Shown: positions 23,156 through 33,905, numbered from the stretch's first letter. The stretch is 64,000 bases of DNA from Henricia sp. BOLD:AAB3569 (GCA_037783545.1 JBBELK010000165.1:1116001-1180000), one strand, 5' to 3'. Made by a program: numbers and translations. The notes: generated by a model from the letters alone, not told the origin.

Positions 23156-26100
23156 ATGGGTTTGGCACGTCTGTGGAACGCCATCATCTATTTCCGGCAT
23201 CACCTAAGCCTCAGATTTGCCGTATGGTTAACTATTTTCACAGTTTCATTTAAATGGCGTGACTGGTGGAACGGGAACACCACAGAGGACCGGCTGCTAG
23301 TTTACGTCAAGAAAATGGCCAAGAGAGGGAACCCAACCAGCGTGGTGGATGCAGTGGAGCGATACTACGACGTGGAGTGGACGATGATAGTCGACCCTGA
23401 GAAAAGTAGGACTCTATAGTGTGATAATAATCTTTTTTATTTACATAATACCATTATACTATTTGTTTGTTTTTCAAACTGTTGTGCACGCATGCACGCA
23501 AATCAGCGCCCTCTGATTACGAAACTTAGCAGCTAACCTTCCAACTACTGTATATTCCACTATCACTATACCTTTTTGTCTAATAAATAATTATAGGCAG
23601 TTTATAAAATTGTATTACTTTTCAGACATTGTATTACTTATTAAACAATCTTGTACGAAAACTGAGTCAGGAGGCCCGATTAAACCTAGTCTTGGCCCAA
23701 GACCGTCGGTGATCGATATTGGATTGTGTACGCGTTTGATATTCCTATAGTGCGCCCTCTTGCAGGACTAATAGAGCAGCCAAGACTAGATTAAACCATT
23801 CTAACGCGTGAATAGGGTCTATGGGCAGCTATTGAGTCAACTACATAAACGTCGCCAGGCATTTTCTTTGAAGTACATTTATATGATGTTTCAACTTACC
23901 GCTAGAGGGCGTTCCTTCACCAAATGATGTCACCACATTCAGGTTTGGAAAGTTCGATGGGGCACGACACTAACTCTACTTATCCAATCCAGTTACATGC
24001 ATCTATTTAAAATAAAATTCCAAATAACAGGGCACTTCTATATATATTCCGGTAAATGGGAAAACAAGCGCATTTATTAATTGTGGAAGATTTACAGCCC
24101 GATTATATAAATGATGCTCCTATCTCTAACGCCCCGGTTGAATTTTTTTGTACAGATCTTTGAAGATTATGACATCTGACACTTTACGACGTCATCATAA
24201 CAGAGACCCATTCAGAAACAACGTGCCTGCGACCATTGAACTTGGTCACCGCTCAAAAACTATGCAAACAATACAGCATCAACAATTAATGCGCGCGCGC
24301 CAAATTCGCGCCACGAAATACGCAGCTCCATAGCAAAGGCACGGAGCTGCGTATTTCGTGGCACGAATTTGGCGCGCGCGCATTGCTGACGAGCCTGTGC
24401 CTTAAATGTCTCACCTTTAAATGGTTGGTGACGTAATTAATGTTTAGACTGTACTGGTATGTTTCACACTCGCCGGTTCTTTTCAGAACCATTATACACA
24501 TTTCCATCATGCATAGCCTTATAGGTCTTACTAGCCAAAATCTTGTTTTTTTAAATACTTCATTTATCTCGTGGATGTTGTCTCATCACAGGAGAGAAAA
24601 TTGAGGCAGTAACTCGGGAAAAGGCACCCATGATGTGCTTCGAGATGGGCTGCTACATAGGCTTCTCGGCCATCGTCATAGGAAAGGATCTACCCGCTGG
24701 AGGGCGTATCATCACCACGGAACCTGATCAGCGATTTGCCAAGATTGCGCGGGAAATGATAGAGTTCGCCGGTCTAGATAAGGTAGGTGAACACTGACCT
24801 CGCTTTCAACCGGATCTCCATACGGGGTGTCTAAAAAATGCAATACAAATTTAAGGTATACAGTTTGGTAAACTGTTAAAATCGGCATTATTTCCACTGG
24901 TAATTAAAAGCATAGGTCGAGAAAACTACCTTGTACAAATTTCACCCACATACATGTATAAATGCAGCTTCAGAAAACCTGAAAAATCCAAGTACGGTTT
25001 TTGTACACGAATGAATGGCTCCAAAGATCGCCTACAGTTGTCATTTTTCTCATGAATGGGGCAATTCAGACGAAATAATTTCACAGCATGATTACTACCA
25101 TTACCATCTTGATAACAAGTAAGCTTAAATATAATAATTCAGATTTGTTAAGGGTAATTACTAGACTACCTTTTATAGAATGCGAAACGTACAATGTCTA
25201 ACTATACATTGTTTATATAGTTTGAAAGCCAAAACCTTCCTCTTTCAAATGAGACATCAAACATTGAAATTATATTTTTTGACAGAGTTATGAGTAATTT
25301 CCCAAGAGAGGTCAAATTGACCATGGCACCAAGTTTTTGAATGCATGTGATAATCAATGGAGAAACCTGCAAAGAGAAGGTACCAATGCATAGTTTCGAT
25401 CTGCCATTCAAGTGCCCACATAATTAGGTCAGAGTGCATTTTCTCACAATAAACAGCCGAAGTGTGACGTGGTTGCCATGGCAATTGGCTCTAAACTATC
25501 ATGGCCGTCGGAAAAAAAAGTACCATTGCAAAGCACAGGGACACGGTTCAGTGACACGCCGCCATGTTTGGCATAAAATCCATGATTTCCTGGAGGTTTA
25601 TGCAAATTAACAATTGCTAAATTCACTCGTGGTTGAGCTAAACTGTAAAAATAGATCGTACATATGTTTAGTACAACGGACTAATCACGCGTGGTTATCA
25701 CGCGTGGTTATTGCTCGGCGTATGCCTGTCCCTGTACAGCGGAGAGTAGCGTACCGTACATGGACAGGGGACCAGTCTAAGGCGTAGCTTGATGCCAACC
25801 CAGATGTTAGACTGGTCCCCTGTGCGCTACGTACGCTGCTCTCTTATATACGACGAAGGGGAAGTAGATATGAGGACAGGGAACCAGTCTACCCAGATGT
25901 CAGATGAACTGGGCCTACCGCATACTACGTTTAAACGCATCACTTGGCTGGACCTATGCATGTACCTCTACTAAATGTGCGCACAACATTGGCTGCTACA
26001 GGCGAAGGAATGTTTGTCAGTGGGTCATCAACCACTTGCAGGCAGACGTGCGATTCGGCAAAAAAAGTGTATTTTCTCTCGACAGAAAAGTCAACTGGGC

Positions 26101-27117
26101 AATGTCCAAGGGTACTCCCTCAAACGACATTATCACTACATTTAAAAACTTGGTCCCATGGTCAATTTGACCTCTCTTGCGAAATTAGCCTACTTATAAC
26201 TTTGAGCGTTCGATGTCTCATTTGAAAGAGGAATGTTGTAGCCTTCAAACCACACATATCATGGTAGGTTACACATTCTACGTTTGACATTCCGTTAAAT
26301 TTAGATTGCATTTTTTTAGACACTGTATTGGGCCCATTTAGTATCCTTTTTGTAACTCTACGTATACAAACTTATTATTTACTTGCTTGTCAACGTGGCT
26401 GGACGCCTCATAGCCTATTTCAAAGTGATTCATGAACCTTTTCTTTTCGCCGACTTATTCTTTCTTTTTCTTTCAGCCAATCATAATTCTACTTAATTTG
26501 ATCCTGAATAAATTTGTCATTTGCCGACGAATTTAAACCAACATTTCAGATCGCGTAAACAAGGCCTGACAAATTTGATTGAGCAACTTGCATTATATTT
26601 GACAGAGAGGGTGAAATTTCAAAGTCATATATTTATACGGAAAAATAAAACTTGATTTCTGAATCAGCCACTTTCGACTGGCATCCTCCTATGTCAAGGA
26701 AATTGTCTGTGTCAGAAGTCCCGTTCCATTTCTTGATAAGCTGCACAAGAACGATCAGTGTTTTACATGTAGTATGTATGGTTTGTTCAGGTCATTACTG
26801 TCTTGACCGTCAAGGCAGAGGAGGCGATTAGCGCACTTCGCAGCGAGCATTCAGTGGACAAACTTGACTTTGTCTTCATCGATCACGACCCCAAGAGCCA
26901 ATATCTGATTGATCTCAAACAACTCGAGAGGGCCAACCTTCTTCAACAGGGAACGCTCATCGTAGCAGACAACGTCCTGTTTCCAGGGGCACCCGACTAT
27001 CTCGGCTACGTCGAGAATTGTGAAAAGTACAAAACGGAGCGATTTAACAACATAATGGGGGGATTCTTGATTCCAGACATTGTGACAATTTCTACATACT
27101 GTATCAATGACCATTAG
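23156..27117 (+). CDS. COMT: Catechol O-methyltransferase-like protein, copy 1 (three coding exons)
   Basis: Exons 23156-23405, 24592-24782 and 26791-27117 (768 nt, 255 residues plus stop) with GT-AG introns in phase 1 and phase 0. COMT moves a methyl group from S-adenosylmethionine to a Mg2+-bound catechol. The start ATG at 23156 gives a hydrophobic stretch at residues ~17-33, as in membrane-bound COMT; an in-frame upstream start (23039) would add 39 unconserved residues. Against rat soluble COMT numbering (offset 37-38): CFEMGCYIGFSA holds E64, G66, Y68 and S72 equivalents; TTE at 127 is E90; FIDHDPK has D141 and H142; ADNVLFPGAPDYL has D169 and N170. W143 is Asp, the catalytic Lys is displaced by one residue, and the E199 position is Gly, so catechol activity is not assured. 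A paralogue on the opposite strand faces it. Promoter not identified; a 5' non-coding exon may exist. Confidence 0.9.
23406..24591 (+). other. Intron 1 of COMT copy 1
   Basis: Donor GTAGGA after phase-1 A at 23405, acceptor CATCACAG before 24592. Most of it matches intron 1 of copy 2 in reverse complement. It carries a hairpin MITE (24288-24384) and lacks the SINE chimera and the 8-bp-TSD MITE found in the other copy. Confidence 0.85.
24288..24384. mobile_element. 97-bp hairpin element in intron 1
   Basis: AATGCGCGCGCGCCAAATTC and its complement GAATTTGGCGCGCGCGCATT flank a stem that continues through CCACGAAATACGCAGCTCC, leaving only about 12 unpaired bases. The right arm reads through without it (AATACAG then TTCAATGCTTGATGACGTC), so it is a left-arm insertion of about 100-150 bp. 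Confidence 0.8.
24826..26325. mobile_element. 1.5-kb long-inverted-repeat element in intron 2
   Basis: GGTGTCTAAAAAATGCAAT at 24826 pairs with ATTGCATTTTTTTAGACAC near 26323. The arms match over about 500 bp, e.g. CAAATGAGACATC near 25247 with GATGTCTCATTTGAAAG near 26212 and GAGAGGTCAAATTGACCATG near 25305 with its complement near 26155. Intron 2 of copy 2 keeps only one end (about 54511-54619). It thus predates the duplication and was partly lost on the right. Confidence 0.75.
25725..25870. repeat. Palindrome nested in the intron 2 element
   Basis: GACAGGGGACCAGTCTA (about 25763) pairs with TAGACTGGTCCCCTGT (about 25807), extended by GAGAGTAGCGTACCGTA against TACGTACGCTGCTCTC. A third GGGAACCAGTCTA word is at about 25880. 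Probably a small MITE. Confidence 0.6.
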
Positions 27118-27243
27118 AAAAAACTAACATACAAATTTACATGTTGCAAATGTATGCAACTGAAATTCTATGTATCAGTTGTTTTCCCCACTCCCCTCCC
27201 AATGTAGGGTAAAGTAGGTCAGTGGCGAATCCAGCCTCATTAA
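27118..27243. other. 3' flank of COMT copy 1
   Basis: Reverse complement of 53525-53713 with small indels. TTAA at 27240-27243 is the target duplication of the next element. No canonical AATAAA was seen here. Confidence 0.6.
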
Positions 27244-28042
27244 AGGTACACACCGGCTTCGTTGGACTATTTTGGGCTCGAAATTGACCCATACAAGATT
27301 ATAAATGCCCTTCCGAAATAAACTGAACATATCCTGAAAAGAAACCACGGAATTTTGCCGTTTTTTAGCAATTTTAAAAAAAAACAGAGGTCACGTGACT
27401 TTTCGGAACCAGGTTCTGGTTCCGAAAAGTCACATGGTCTTGCGAATTAGTTTTTTGTCCAGTCGCATGTCCAGTCGCATGAAAGTTTCTTACTGCAGAA
27501 CTGCACCAAATTCAACTCCGATTGTAATTGACAAAAGAGAAACTATTTATACAGGTAGGAAACAAAGTTGAACACAGTATGAAAATTCGAATATAAATGT
27601 TTGTTTCGAGAGTCCGGAGAATGGGACTCGGCGAGCGCTTGCTAGTACGACAAACTACGGTGGAGTGTAGGATATTTGCCCCGTGCAGCACGGCAAATAT
27701 CCCGCGTGCACACACGGCCGGGTTGGTTGCTCTGGTGTACGTTCGTGAAGAAAAAACATGATGCCAACTTCTCCAGAAAAATCGTGATCAGAAAATTTGA
27801 GATATCCCGAGTAGGAGAAGAGCGAATCGTTTGTGTTTGTGACAAAGTCGTGAAGCTCGCGCGTAGTTGCAACGGCTGGTAAAGCGTATAACCCGTCTTT
27901 TGACCGTTTTTGTTAATTTTTCACTTCTTTAGTAAATTAAGGAATATTTTGATGATTTTTTTTTTCCACAACGACCATCAAAAAAGTATTTTCAATGCTG
28001 CTACATCACTAAATCATTTAAACAGTAGGCCGGTGTGTACCT
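27244..28042. mobile_element. 799-bp TTAA-flanked element with AGGTACACACCGG ends
   Basis: AGGTACACACCGG at 27244-27256 pairs with CCGGTGTGTACCT at 28030-28042; TTAA lies on both sides (27240-27243, 28043-28046). The right arm supplies the empty site: GCCTCATTAAAATACAGG in reverse complement at about 53517-53528. An inner palindrome (GTCACGTGACTTTTCGG / CCGAAAAGTCAC) sits at 27391-27433. No transposase frame seen, so it is non-autonomous. TTAA targets are typical of the piggyBac superfamily; the terminal sequence does not prove that. Confidence 0.88.
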
Positions 28043-28149
28043 TTAAAATACAGGAATACAAAGGAAAAGCGGGCGCTACAGCCCCCCGAAATCCATTGGA
28101 TTCCTGTATTTTAATGATGCTTGGTCCGCTCATACGGCCAGTACTCATC

Positions 28150-28402
28150 CCCAGTTCTTGTGGCATGGAGTGACTAGCGCATTAATTGCCACTCCTCCTG
28201 GATGGGATGCCAGTTACGCAGGTCTACCCCCAGCAATTAGTTGAGTTCCCCTAACTGTTTTTGTGCGTACCCATTATACACCTGGGTGGAGAGAAACAAC
28301 GTGGAGTGAGGTGTCTTGTTCAAGGACACAACGCAGTGCAATGACCATGGCTTCGAACCATGGACTTCTCGACCGCTATCCACTAGACCGCCACGTAGGC
28401 AG
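28150..28402 (-). mobile_element. tRNA-headed SINE, minus orientation
   Basis: In reverse complement, TGGCGGTCTAGTGG (28393-28380) resembles an A box and GGTTCGAAGCC (28359-28349) a B box, followed by CCTTGAACAAGACACCTCAC. The body resembles that of the SINE at 20925 in its CCTTG.RCAAG.CAC phrase. No open tRNA fold with matching acceptor stem was found. Confidence 0.65.
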
Positions 28403-28780
28403 AATTTAAAGCGACTGAAAACCTACACTTTGTGCACTGGGTGGCCCCCGACAATGGCTAATTAGTCTAGAACATTGAGGTATATAAACAATGGACGAGG
28501 CAAGCGACTTACTAAATGAAGCCAACGTCCGCCATTTTAGTACTCTCAAGATAATGCCTTGCCTAGACTAGTTATAGTTCACTAGTCTACATGTGTTTAT
28601 GTTAAATGCAAGTGATGGCATGTACGTACCCGGGAGAATTGTCTGCAGGCAAAGCAATCCTGGGAGTATACAAAGATGGCTGGAGCGTCGCTTCAGTTCT
28701 GAAATAACCAGCTGCTATTGCAGTCAGTCCAGAGTACATATATAGGTCAGAGGTCTCGAATTGGTCTGTAGAAGACTATT
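28403..28780. mobile_element. Worn relative of the hAT-like MITE
   Basis: GAAGCCAACGTCCGCCATTT (about 28521) and TGCCTTGCCTAGACTAG (about 28556) match the interior of the elements at 58390 and 12617. Ends are not definable. Confidence 0.45.
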
Positions 28781-28925
28781 GACCCTATCGAATAGCCGCC
28801 ACTTCGTGTGCCACTTTTTGTTACTTAAACTGTTCAACAATGGAAGCACAATATGTGCAACCATGCATGTCCTCAAGGAACAAAAAGAAAACTGCCCTAC
28901 GAAATGGCGGCTATTCGATACGGTC
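28781..28925. mobile_element. MITE B, compact copy (145 bp)
   Basis: GACCCTATCGAATAGCCGCC at 28781 pairs with GGCGGCTATTCGATACGGTC ending at 28925. This uninterrupted copy shows that the one at 12652 is split by a LINE fragment. Confidence 0.82.
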
Positions 28926-29680
28926 TATACACAACAAACCCCTAACCCAAACCCGTGGCTATACGCATTATGACACACGTACTTTTGAATTTGTTCGTTT
29001 TATTTATTAATTCCTATAAAAACATTTTGGGGGAGTCGACTATTCCTGTAGTAGTTCCCCAAAATTAACAACCACTTTAAAAATGGTAATTTGTATATCG
29101 TAAGCATTTTAAAGCCTAATAATACATCATTTGCAGTGACCCAAAATGTTACTTCATGAGTTGACAAGCAATGGAATATACGCAATTTTCCCCCGTAAAA
29201 ACATTATACCTTTGTGTAAAAAAATGGCATCTGAACTTAAGGTGCTTCAAATTTAATTCAACACAAAAACCATGCATGTATTAATAGTTTTCTGAAGTAT
29301 TACTGCATCTAGTGGCTGAAAATGTAGTTTATTATCATCTAGAGTTTAATGCTGTTGTTCCTGAAATTCGCAACAAAAATCCACATGCAAATGATATGGA
29401 CAAATTTGATTGTTAGAATTAGCAAATTCAAATGAGTAAATAAATTAGTAAATAAATTATTTAAAGTGAAATCTGAATGGTGCCTTTTTATTCATTCGAT
29501 GATTAATTAGTTGTTTGCGTGTAACCTTTTCACTATGGCTGACGCCCCGAAATCCTCACATTCAAGTTGAGGTGCAGTTTAGAAAGCTATGCTGTTGTTA
29601 CTACGTGGTGCCTACCTCCATGGTGGTGCCCACTAATGCACAACAACAAATTAGGATGCAACTGAGGTGCTTATCTTAAA
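28926..29680. other. Intergenic, no gene seen
   Basis: AT-rich with no recognisable repeat ends or coding frame. Confidence 0.4.
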
Positions 29681-29818
29681 ACAATAGCAGCACCCCTATG
29701 GGAGCAAATGTGCACCATGTGAACATATGTGCACCCCTATGGTGCAGACTTGCTCCCTTCAAGGTGCAAATCGTGTTCACATGGTGCAAATTTGCTCCCA
29801 TAGGGGTGCTGCTGTTGT
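29681..29818. mobile_element. 138-bp palindromic MITE
   Basis: ACAATAGCAGCACCCCTATG at 29681 pairs with CATAGGGGTGCTGCTGTTGT ending at 29818; inner TGTGCACCATGTGAACA / TGTTCACATGGTGCA also pairs. The whole unit folds back on itself. Confidence 0.8.
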
Positions 29819-30839
29819 ATCAAGGATATATTCCTTTACTTACTCGCCTTTGCCTCTAGTCAGCTCCTTTTTGGGTTTCTAACGGTGGAGGTTGATTGTA
29901 GCTGTCATGAAATTCTTCATCTTCGTTTTCTTGTTCTTTATTATATAAATCTACGCCTTTTTCTCGAATGCCTTCCATATCTCTACCACCACCACCCGTT
30001 GCCATTGCTGTTTATTATAATTACCAATAAAATCAACAATTTCAAAAAGAATTTTCATTCGCTACGTTGGTTGGTAATATGCCCTGTGTCACCAACCTAT
30101 TCTTAGTGAATGCGGCCAAGGTCGCCGATGCGGTTAGGTCTATCTTTCCCAGGTCTACGGGCTTCATGATACACAAATTTCTACCCAAAATGGCGTAACA
30201 GACAATACACCAGCACAGACAATACACCAGCGTGATAAACGGTGTTTGCTATAGTATTTTTGTCCATTTTATAATTATCAAACAATTATTATCTAGTTAA
30301 ATTTAATTCATTTTTTATTCCATGTCTTGTATACAGGGTGTATACAAAAAAGTATACACTCATAAAATTGTAGATATAAAAATGGAAATTGTATAATATT
30401 TAGAAAATTACTTCGCATATATCGGTAGACATAAGTTTCATGTTTTCATTAACGTCGTCATCATGTTGGGAATTTCACGCCTGAATGAACAGGGGCTAGT
30501 TTTGTAAACAAAGCTAAAATTAACTTGCGCCAAAAAATGGAAGATGCAAAACAGGATCAAGGAGCAGGAGAAGTCAACTTGACATGTTCTTGTTTTGCTA
30601 TCAGCTTTTCGGAAAGTTTAGCTAGCACCCTTCCGTCCTCACGTGACCGTCTTTTTATGCACACAGATTTGCACGAAAAGCGTAACACCAAATGTACGCC
30701 TGATCACTGCTCTGTTCTGCCTGAGAAGGAAGACATTGGTTCTTATTCGTCTCTATAGGTCATCCCGTTCCACGGGAGCGGACCGACAAAGTGACCTTAT
30801 TTTTTTAAGTATACTTTGCTCAGCATTCTACTTGTACTG
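29819..30839. other. Intergenic; small repeats only
   Basis: CACCAGCACAGACAATACAC-type duplicate at about 30201-30230 and a GTATAC-rich word at 30334-30360. Minus frame 30227-30042 and plus frame 30525-30758 have no recognised domain; either could belong to the viral-type relic that follows, which is unproven. Confidence 0.35.
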
Positions 30840-31326
30840 ATGCTAGAGTTCACTGCCGGATTGGTCTCTAGTTCGACGTGGAATTTAGACTCGTCGTCAA
30901 AGTCTAACCTGAAGTTTCCTATCCCGAATTTAGGCAAAACAAACTTGACGACTTTGTGAATGCGGATATTAACGGCAAGCTCAAGCTTTTTATCATCTCG
31001 TCACTGATCTTGGTTTCGTAGAGTTGATTTAATTTAGTAAGACTTTCTTCGTTCATCGCTTCCACATCCTTTTGGGTGTATTCCCTTCCGAGGTAGGCTT
31101 TAGATTTACCGGAAGCCACGACCTCTAGCATTTTAGTTTTCAAATCTTCACTGTTTCTCAATATATTGTCTAATTCAATCTTATCTTTTAAATATAGACT
31201 TAACTTTATAATATAACTTTTCTGCGTAATAGATATATCTGAAAAATATCCAATGAAAGCTCTAATGATATTATGCCCAACAACGTCAATACACCCATCT
31301 AGTGTGCTATCGTTATTGCGGTGCAA
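30840..31326 (-). pseudogene. Unknown conserved-looking frame beside the polymerase relic
   Basis: A 135-residue frame (31326-30919) shows a hydrophilic, probably helical stretch with LGREYTQKDVEAMNEESLTK and then LYETKISDEMIKSLSLPL. Similar-looking composition (FDDESKFHVELETNP) continues in a second frame down to about 30840, so a frameshift near 30965 is likely. No family could be named with confidence. It may be an accessory protein of the same viral-type element. Confidence 0.4.
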
Positions 31327-31492
31327 TTGTCCATTATTTATAATACCAAACTTAAATAATTGTTTTTGATTGTAAATATTTGCAACACTTAACGGAATTA
31401 TTTACGACAAACGTAACTATTTATAACACGTCGTAAGTGACCGAAAGATCGGTCTTTAAAATAAGCTTGGTATATTTAAAGTTTTTAAGCTT

Positions 31493-31678
31493 TTACTCTA
31501 CGTCTTCAATTTCTTCTCTGGGAACTTCTTCATTTTCTTCCATACACTGAATAAACGATAACTCGTCCTTGCAATAAAACATGGCGATCCACTCGGTATG
31601 CTTTATAAAGTCATTTAGTACGCTATTATACGTTTGCGTCAACAGCCAGCAAGGGTAATTGTCGTACCGACCGCTCAT
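31493..31678 (-). pseudogene. Unrecognised fragment, possibly of the same relic
   Basis: 61 residues, YNSVLNDFIKHTEWIAMFYC with an acidic Glu-rich C terminus (EENEEVPREEIEDVE). A further fragment in another frame at about 31943-31815 (EYEWITGDERPVLCDL) is similar in style. Neither was assigned to a family. Confidence 0.3.
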
Positions 31679-31957
31679 CGCCAGATTAGATAACTCGCAT
31701 GCAGTTGTTACTCTCTCGCAGACTATTATTCAAAACCTTGTCGAGCGCTGCAGTCGTGTGAAATCCCTTCATGATATTTCTATAAATATTCCGAGCCTGT
31801 TTGGACCTAATTTCTATAAATCGCAGAGCACGGGGCGTTCGTCGCCCGTTATCCACTCGTACTCACAGAACGTCTTGTTTTTAAAGACGGTCGGACAAGG
31901 AATCACGGTATTAAAAATTATCCTTGTATACGCCCGACAATAAATATAATATAAATG

Positions 31958-32378
31958 TGGGCTTCGTTCCACACACGCGAACGTTTGTAAACGTTGGCAA
32001 CGTTGGCCAACAATTTTGAGTGGAATGTATTGTGCGTCGCCAACGTAAGCCAACTTGTAGGTGTTCGCGAATCATTTCAAAATGGCGTGCGCGACATGAA
32101 AGATGACAGACGATGGTTTGCAGTTTGGAAAATAACAAATAGATTGCACCTTTCGTGGTTTTCTCCCTAATCGCTGGCGGTACACAATCAATAGCAACGT
32201 GTCACATTTCCTCAGAAATTTGGTAAGCAGCGGAGAGCCACATTGCGATGTCCGTACGACTGCTGGGACTGTGGGCGCCGCCATCTTGACAATGTATTTT
32301 GGCAAACAATCCATTCCACATTTAGTAAACGTTGGCGCCAACGTTAACAAACCGTTCGCGTGCTTGGAACGAAGCCCA
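31958..32378. mobile_element. 421-bp MITE with TGGGCTTCGTTCCA ends
   Basis: TGGGCTTCGTTCCACACACG at 31958 pairs with CGTGCTTGGAACGAAGCCCA ending at 32378, continuing inward through AACGTTTGTAAACGTTGGC / GCCAACGTTAACAAACCGTT. It interrupts the viral-type relic. Confidence 0.85.
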
Positions 32379-32672
32379 AGTCTTGCCAGATTTGGTTCTT
32401 TCATAGATCAACGCTCAGTACTAGTGTGGTTATTTGGGTAGCTTCATATGTACATGTATAGGCCTATTAGTGAGGGTTTGGTCGCACACGGTATAAGCAA
32501 AACGACGTCGTTCAGGCAATTTTGCGTCACCGGTATGTACGTACGTTTACCCAAATATCCCGAGTGTAGTTTTGTTGTTCACACTGATGGCAACACCTCT
32601 ATTCCTTAATGAAAAACTGACAGCGAAAGGTAAATATTTTGAGGTTTGGCTAATTGTAGTCGTAATCACTAA

Positions 32673-32832
32673 AGCGGGCCTTCCACTATGCGATTTTTGC
32701 CACGAATTTCCAACGATTGGCTACGATTTGGTGAGATTACTTGATACTGTTTATAGACTCTATACACATCGTACCAAATCGTAGCTAATCGTTGGAATTT
32801 CGTGGCAAGAATCGCACAGTGGGAGGCCCGCT
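32673..32832. mobile_element. 160-bp TAA-flanked MITE
   Basis: AGCGGGCCTTCCACTATGCG at 32673 pairs with CGCACAGTGGGAGGCCCGCT ending at 32832; TAA on both sides. Inner arms GCCACGAATTTCCAACGATT / AATCGTTGGAATTTCGTGGC also match. A 3-bp TWA target is typical of PIF/Harbinger elements. Similar words (AATCGCACAGTGGGAG) appear near 37788. Confidence 0.85.
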
Positions 32833-33124
32833 TAACAGAGCACACTGAAACCTTACTAATATTTTAAACTTTTCAATCTTCCTTCACCAACTCGCAATTG
32901 TGCGTCCATAATCAAAAATATATAACACTTTAATTGAACTCACTCGCGGCATACCCGCCGCACACTCGCCGAGTGTACAGTAGCCGCAGAGTTTTCACGC
33001 GATCATACAAATCAGCTTTGCGCATAGTAGTCGCCGAGGTATAAACGGGCTCTGCGGCGCACTTTGTATGCGCGTTTTAATTTAGAGCGCGCGCATAGAA
33101 ACGGGTGGAAACGACCCGTCCGCT

Positions 33125-33905
33125 CAGATGCGGACTGACCGCGCACTGTTGAACTTGTTTGACCCTACTCGGACAAAATTTCCGTTCCGCATGTAGGTTG
33201 CCGAGCGAGTATGAATTGGGCTTAACAAGAGTGGTTTTTGACGCGCCGCTGGAAAACCACACATCGTTCGGTATCGGTACTTTTTGATAATCCGAAAACA
33301 ATTATTGCGGTATGTTTGAATTCTCGGGGGCCCGTGGGTAATCGATATGCGTGTCGTGAAGTTCTCGGGGTATTTCAAATCAACTTATAACAAGATATAT
33401 CCCATTTCCGAGTGTGCGTCCAGTCTCTTTAACGCGTCGAGGTACTGAACGAAGGTGTTGGGTTTGGTTCCATCGTGATCGTGTAAGTACTTGTTATTAG
33501 CCTTGGCGTGTCGCTCAGAACCCACGCTACAGATGCCTCCCCTTATTCCACGTTCGACGAACAGATACCCGTCGTAATGCGTTAACAATTCTCGTTGGGC
33601 TTTAGAGTTTTAGCAGAGCGTCCAAAATCAGACCGGGCGAAGTAAAGTAATTGGCGGTATCTAGTCTGCAGTGTTTCACCAGACAGGTTTCTCTAAAGTT
33701 CTGGAATATGTCAGCCAGTAACAGAGTAGTGTCCGTCTGAACGTACAGGTCGTGGTACTCACCTAGATTCTTAACGTAAAATCTTACAAACTTTGTAGAG
33801 TTTGAATTCCCATAGGTTTATTGCATGGGGTCCCCGATGGTGTCCGTGTATGGTAAACTTTCCAAAAAAGGCAAATCCTCACTCCCGAATCCCGTTTCTT
33901 TTAAA
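33125..33905 (-). pseudogene. Broken protein-primed family-B DNA polymerase
   Basis: The enzyme would replicate a linear Polinton/adintovirus genome from a terminal protein. Landmarks read on the minus strand, in order: near 33770-33640 NLGEYHDLYVQTDTTLLLAD and ETCLVKHCRLDTANYFTSPG, typical of the end of the exonuclease domain; near 33570-33440 VERGIRGGICSVGSERHAKA and NNKYLHDH..VQYLDA, the block leading into palm motif A; and near 33370-33340 YPENFTTRISITHGPP. Each lies in a different frame and stops occur between them. Palm motifs B and C were not found. Identification is by motif, without a search. Confidence 0.75.

Larger units (their letters stand above)
7952..28100 (+). repeat. Left arm of a diverged inverted duplication
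   Basis: Homologous in reverse complement to 53455-63883. Matching blocks: 7952-8112 with 63882-63720; about 10620-12310 with 62640-61975; 13910-16078 with 60130-59580; about 23011-27243 with 59575-53525, covering the COMT-like genes; and 28043-28095 with 53525-53460. The left arm is about twice as long because it carries extra insertions (6.9 kb at 16079-23010, 1.6 kb at 14009, a LINE at 10761, 0.8 kb at 27244). Divergence is well above allelic level, so this is not an assembly mirror. The outer limit may lie beyond the window on the right side. Confidence 0.85.
30840..33905 (-). mobile_element. Relic of a Polinton/adintovirus-type element
   Basis: Pieces of a protein-primed family-B DNA polymerase lie on the minus strand at about 33905-33125, followed downstream by further minus-strand coding-like fragments (31678-31493 and 31326-30840). 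At least two MITEs (31958-32378, 32673-32832) have inserted. Stops and frameshifts are abundant and no integrase, capsid or terminal inverted repeat was recognised, so this is an old, partial copy. The link between the polymerase and the downstream fragments is position only. Confidence 0.65.
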
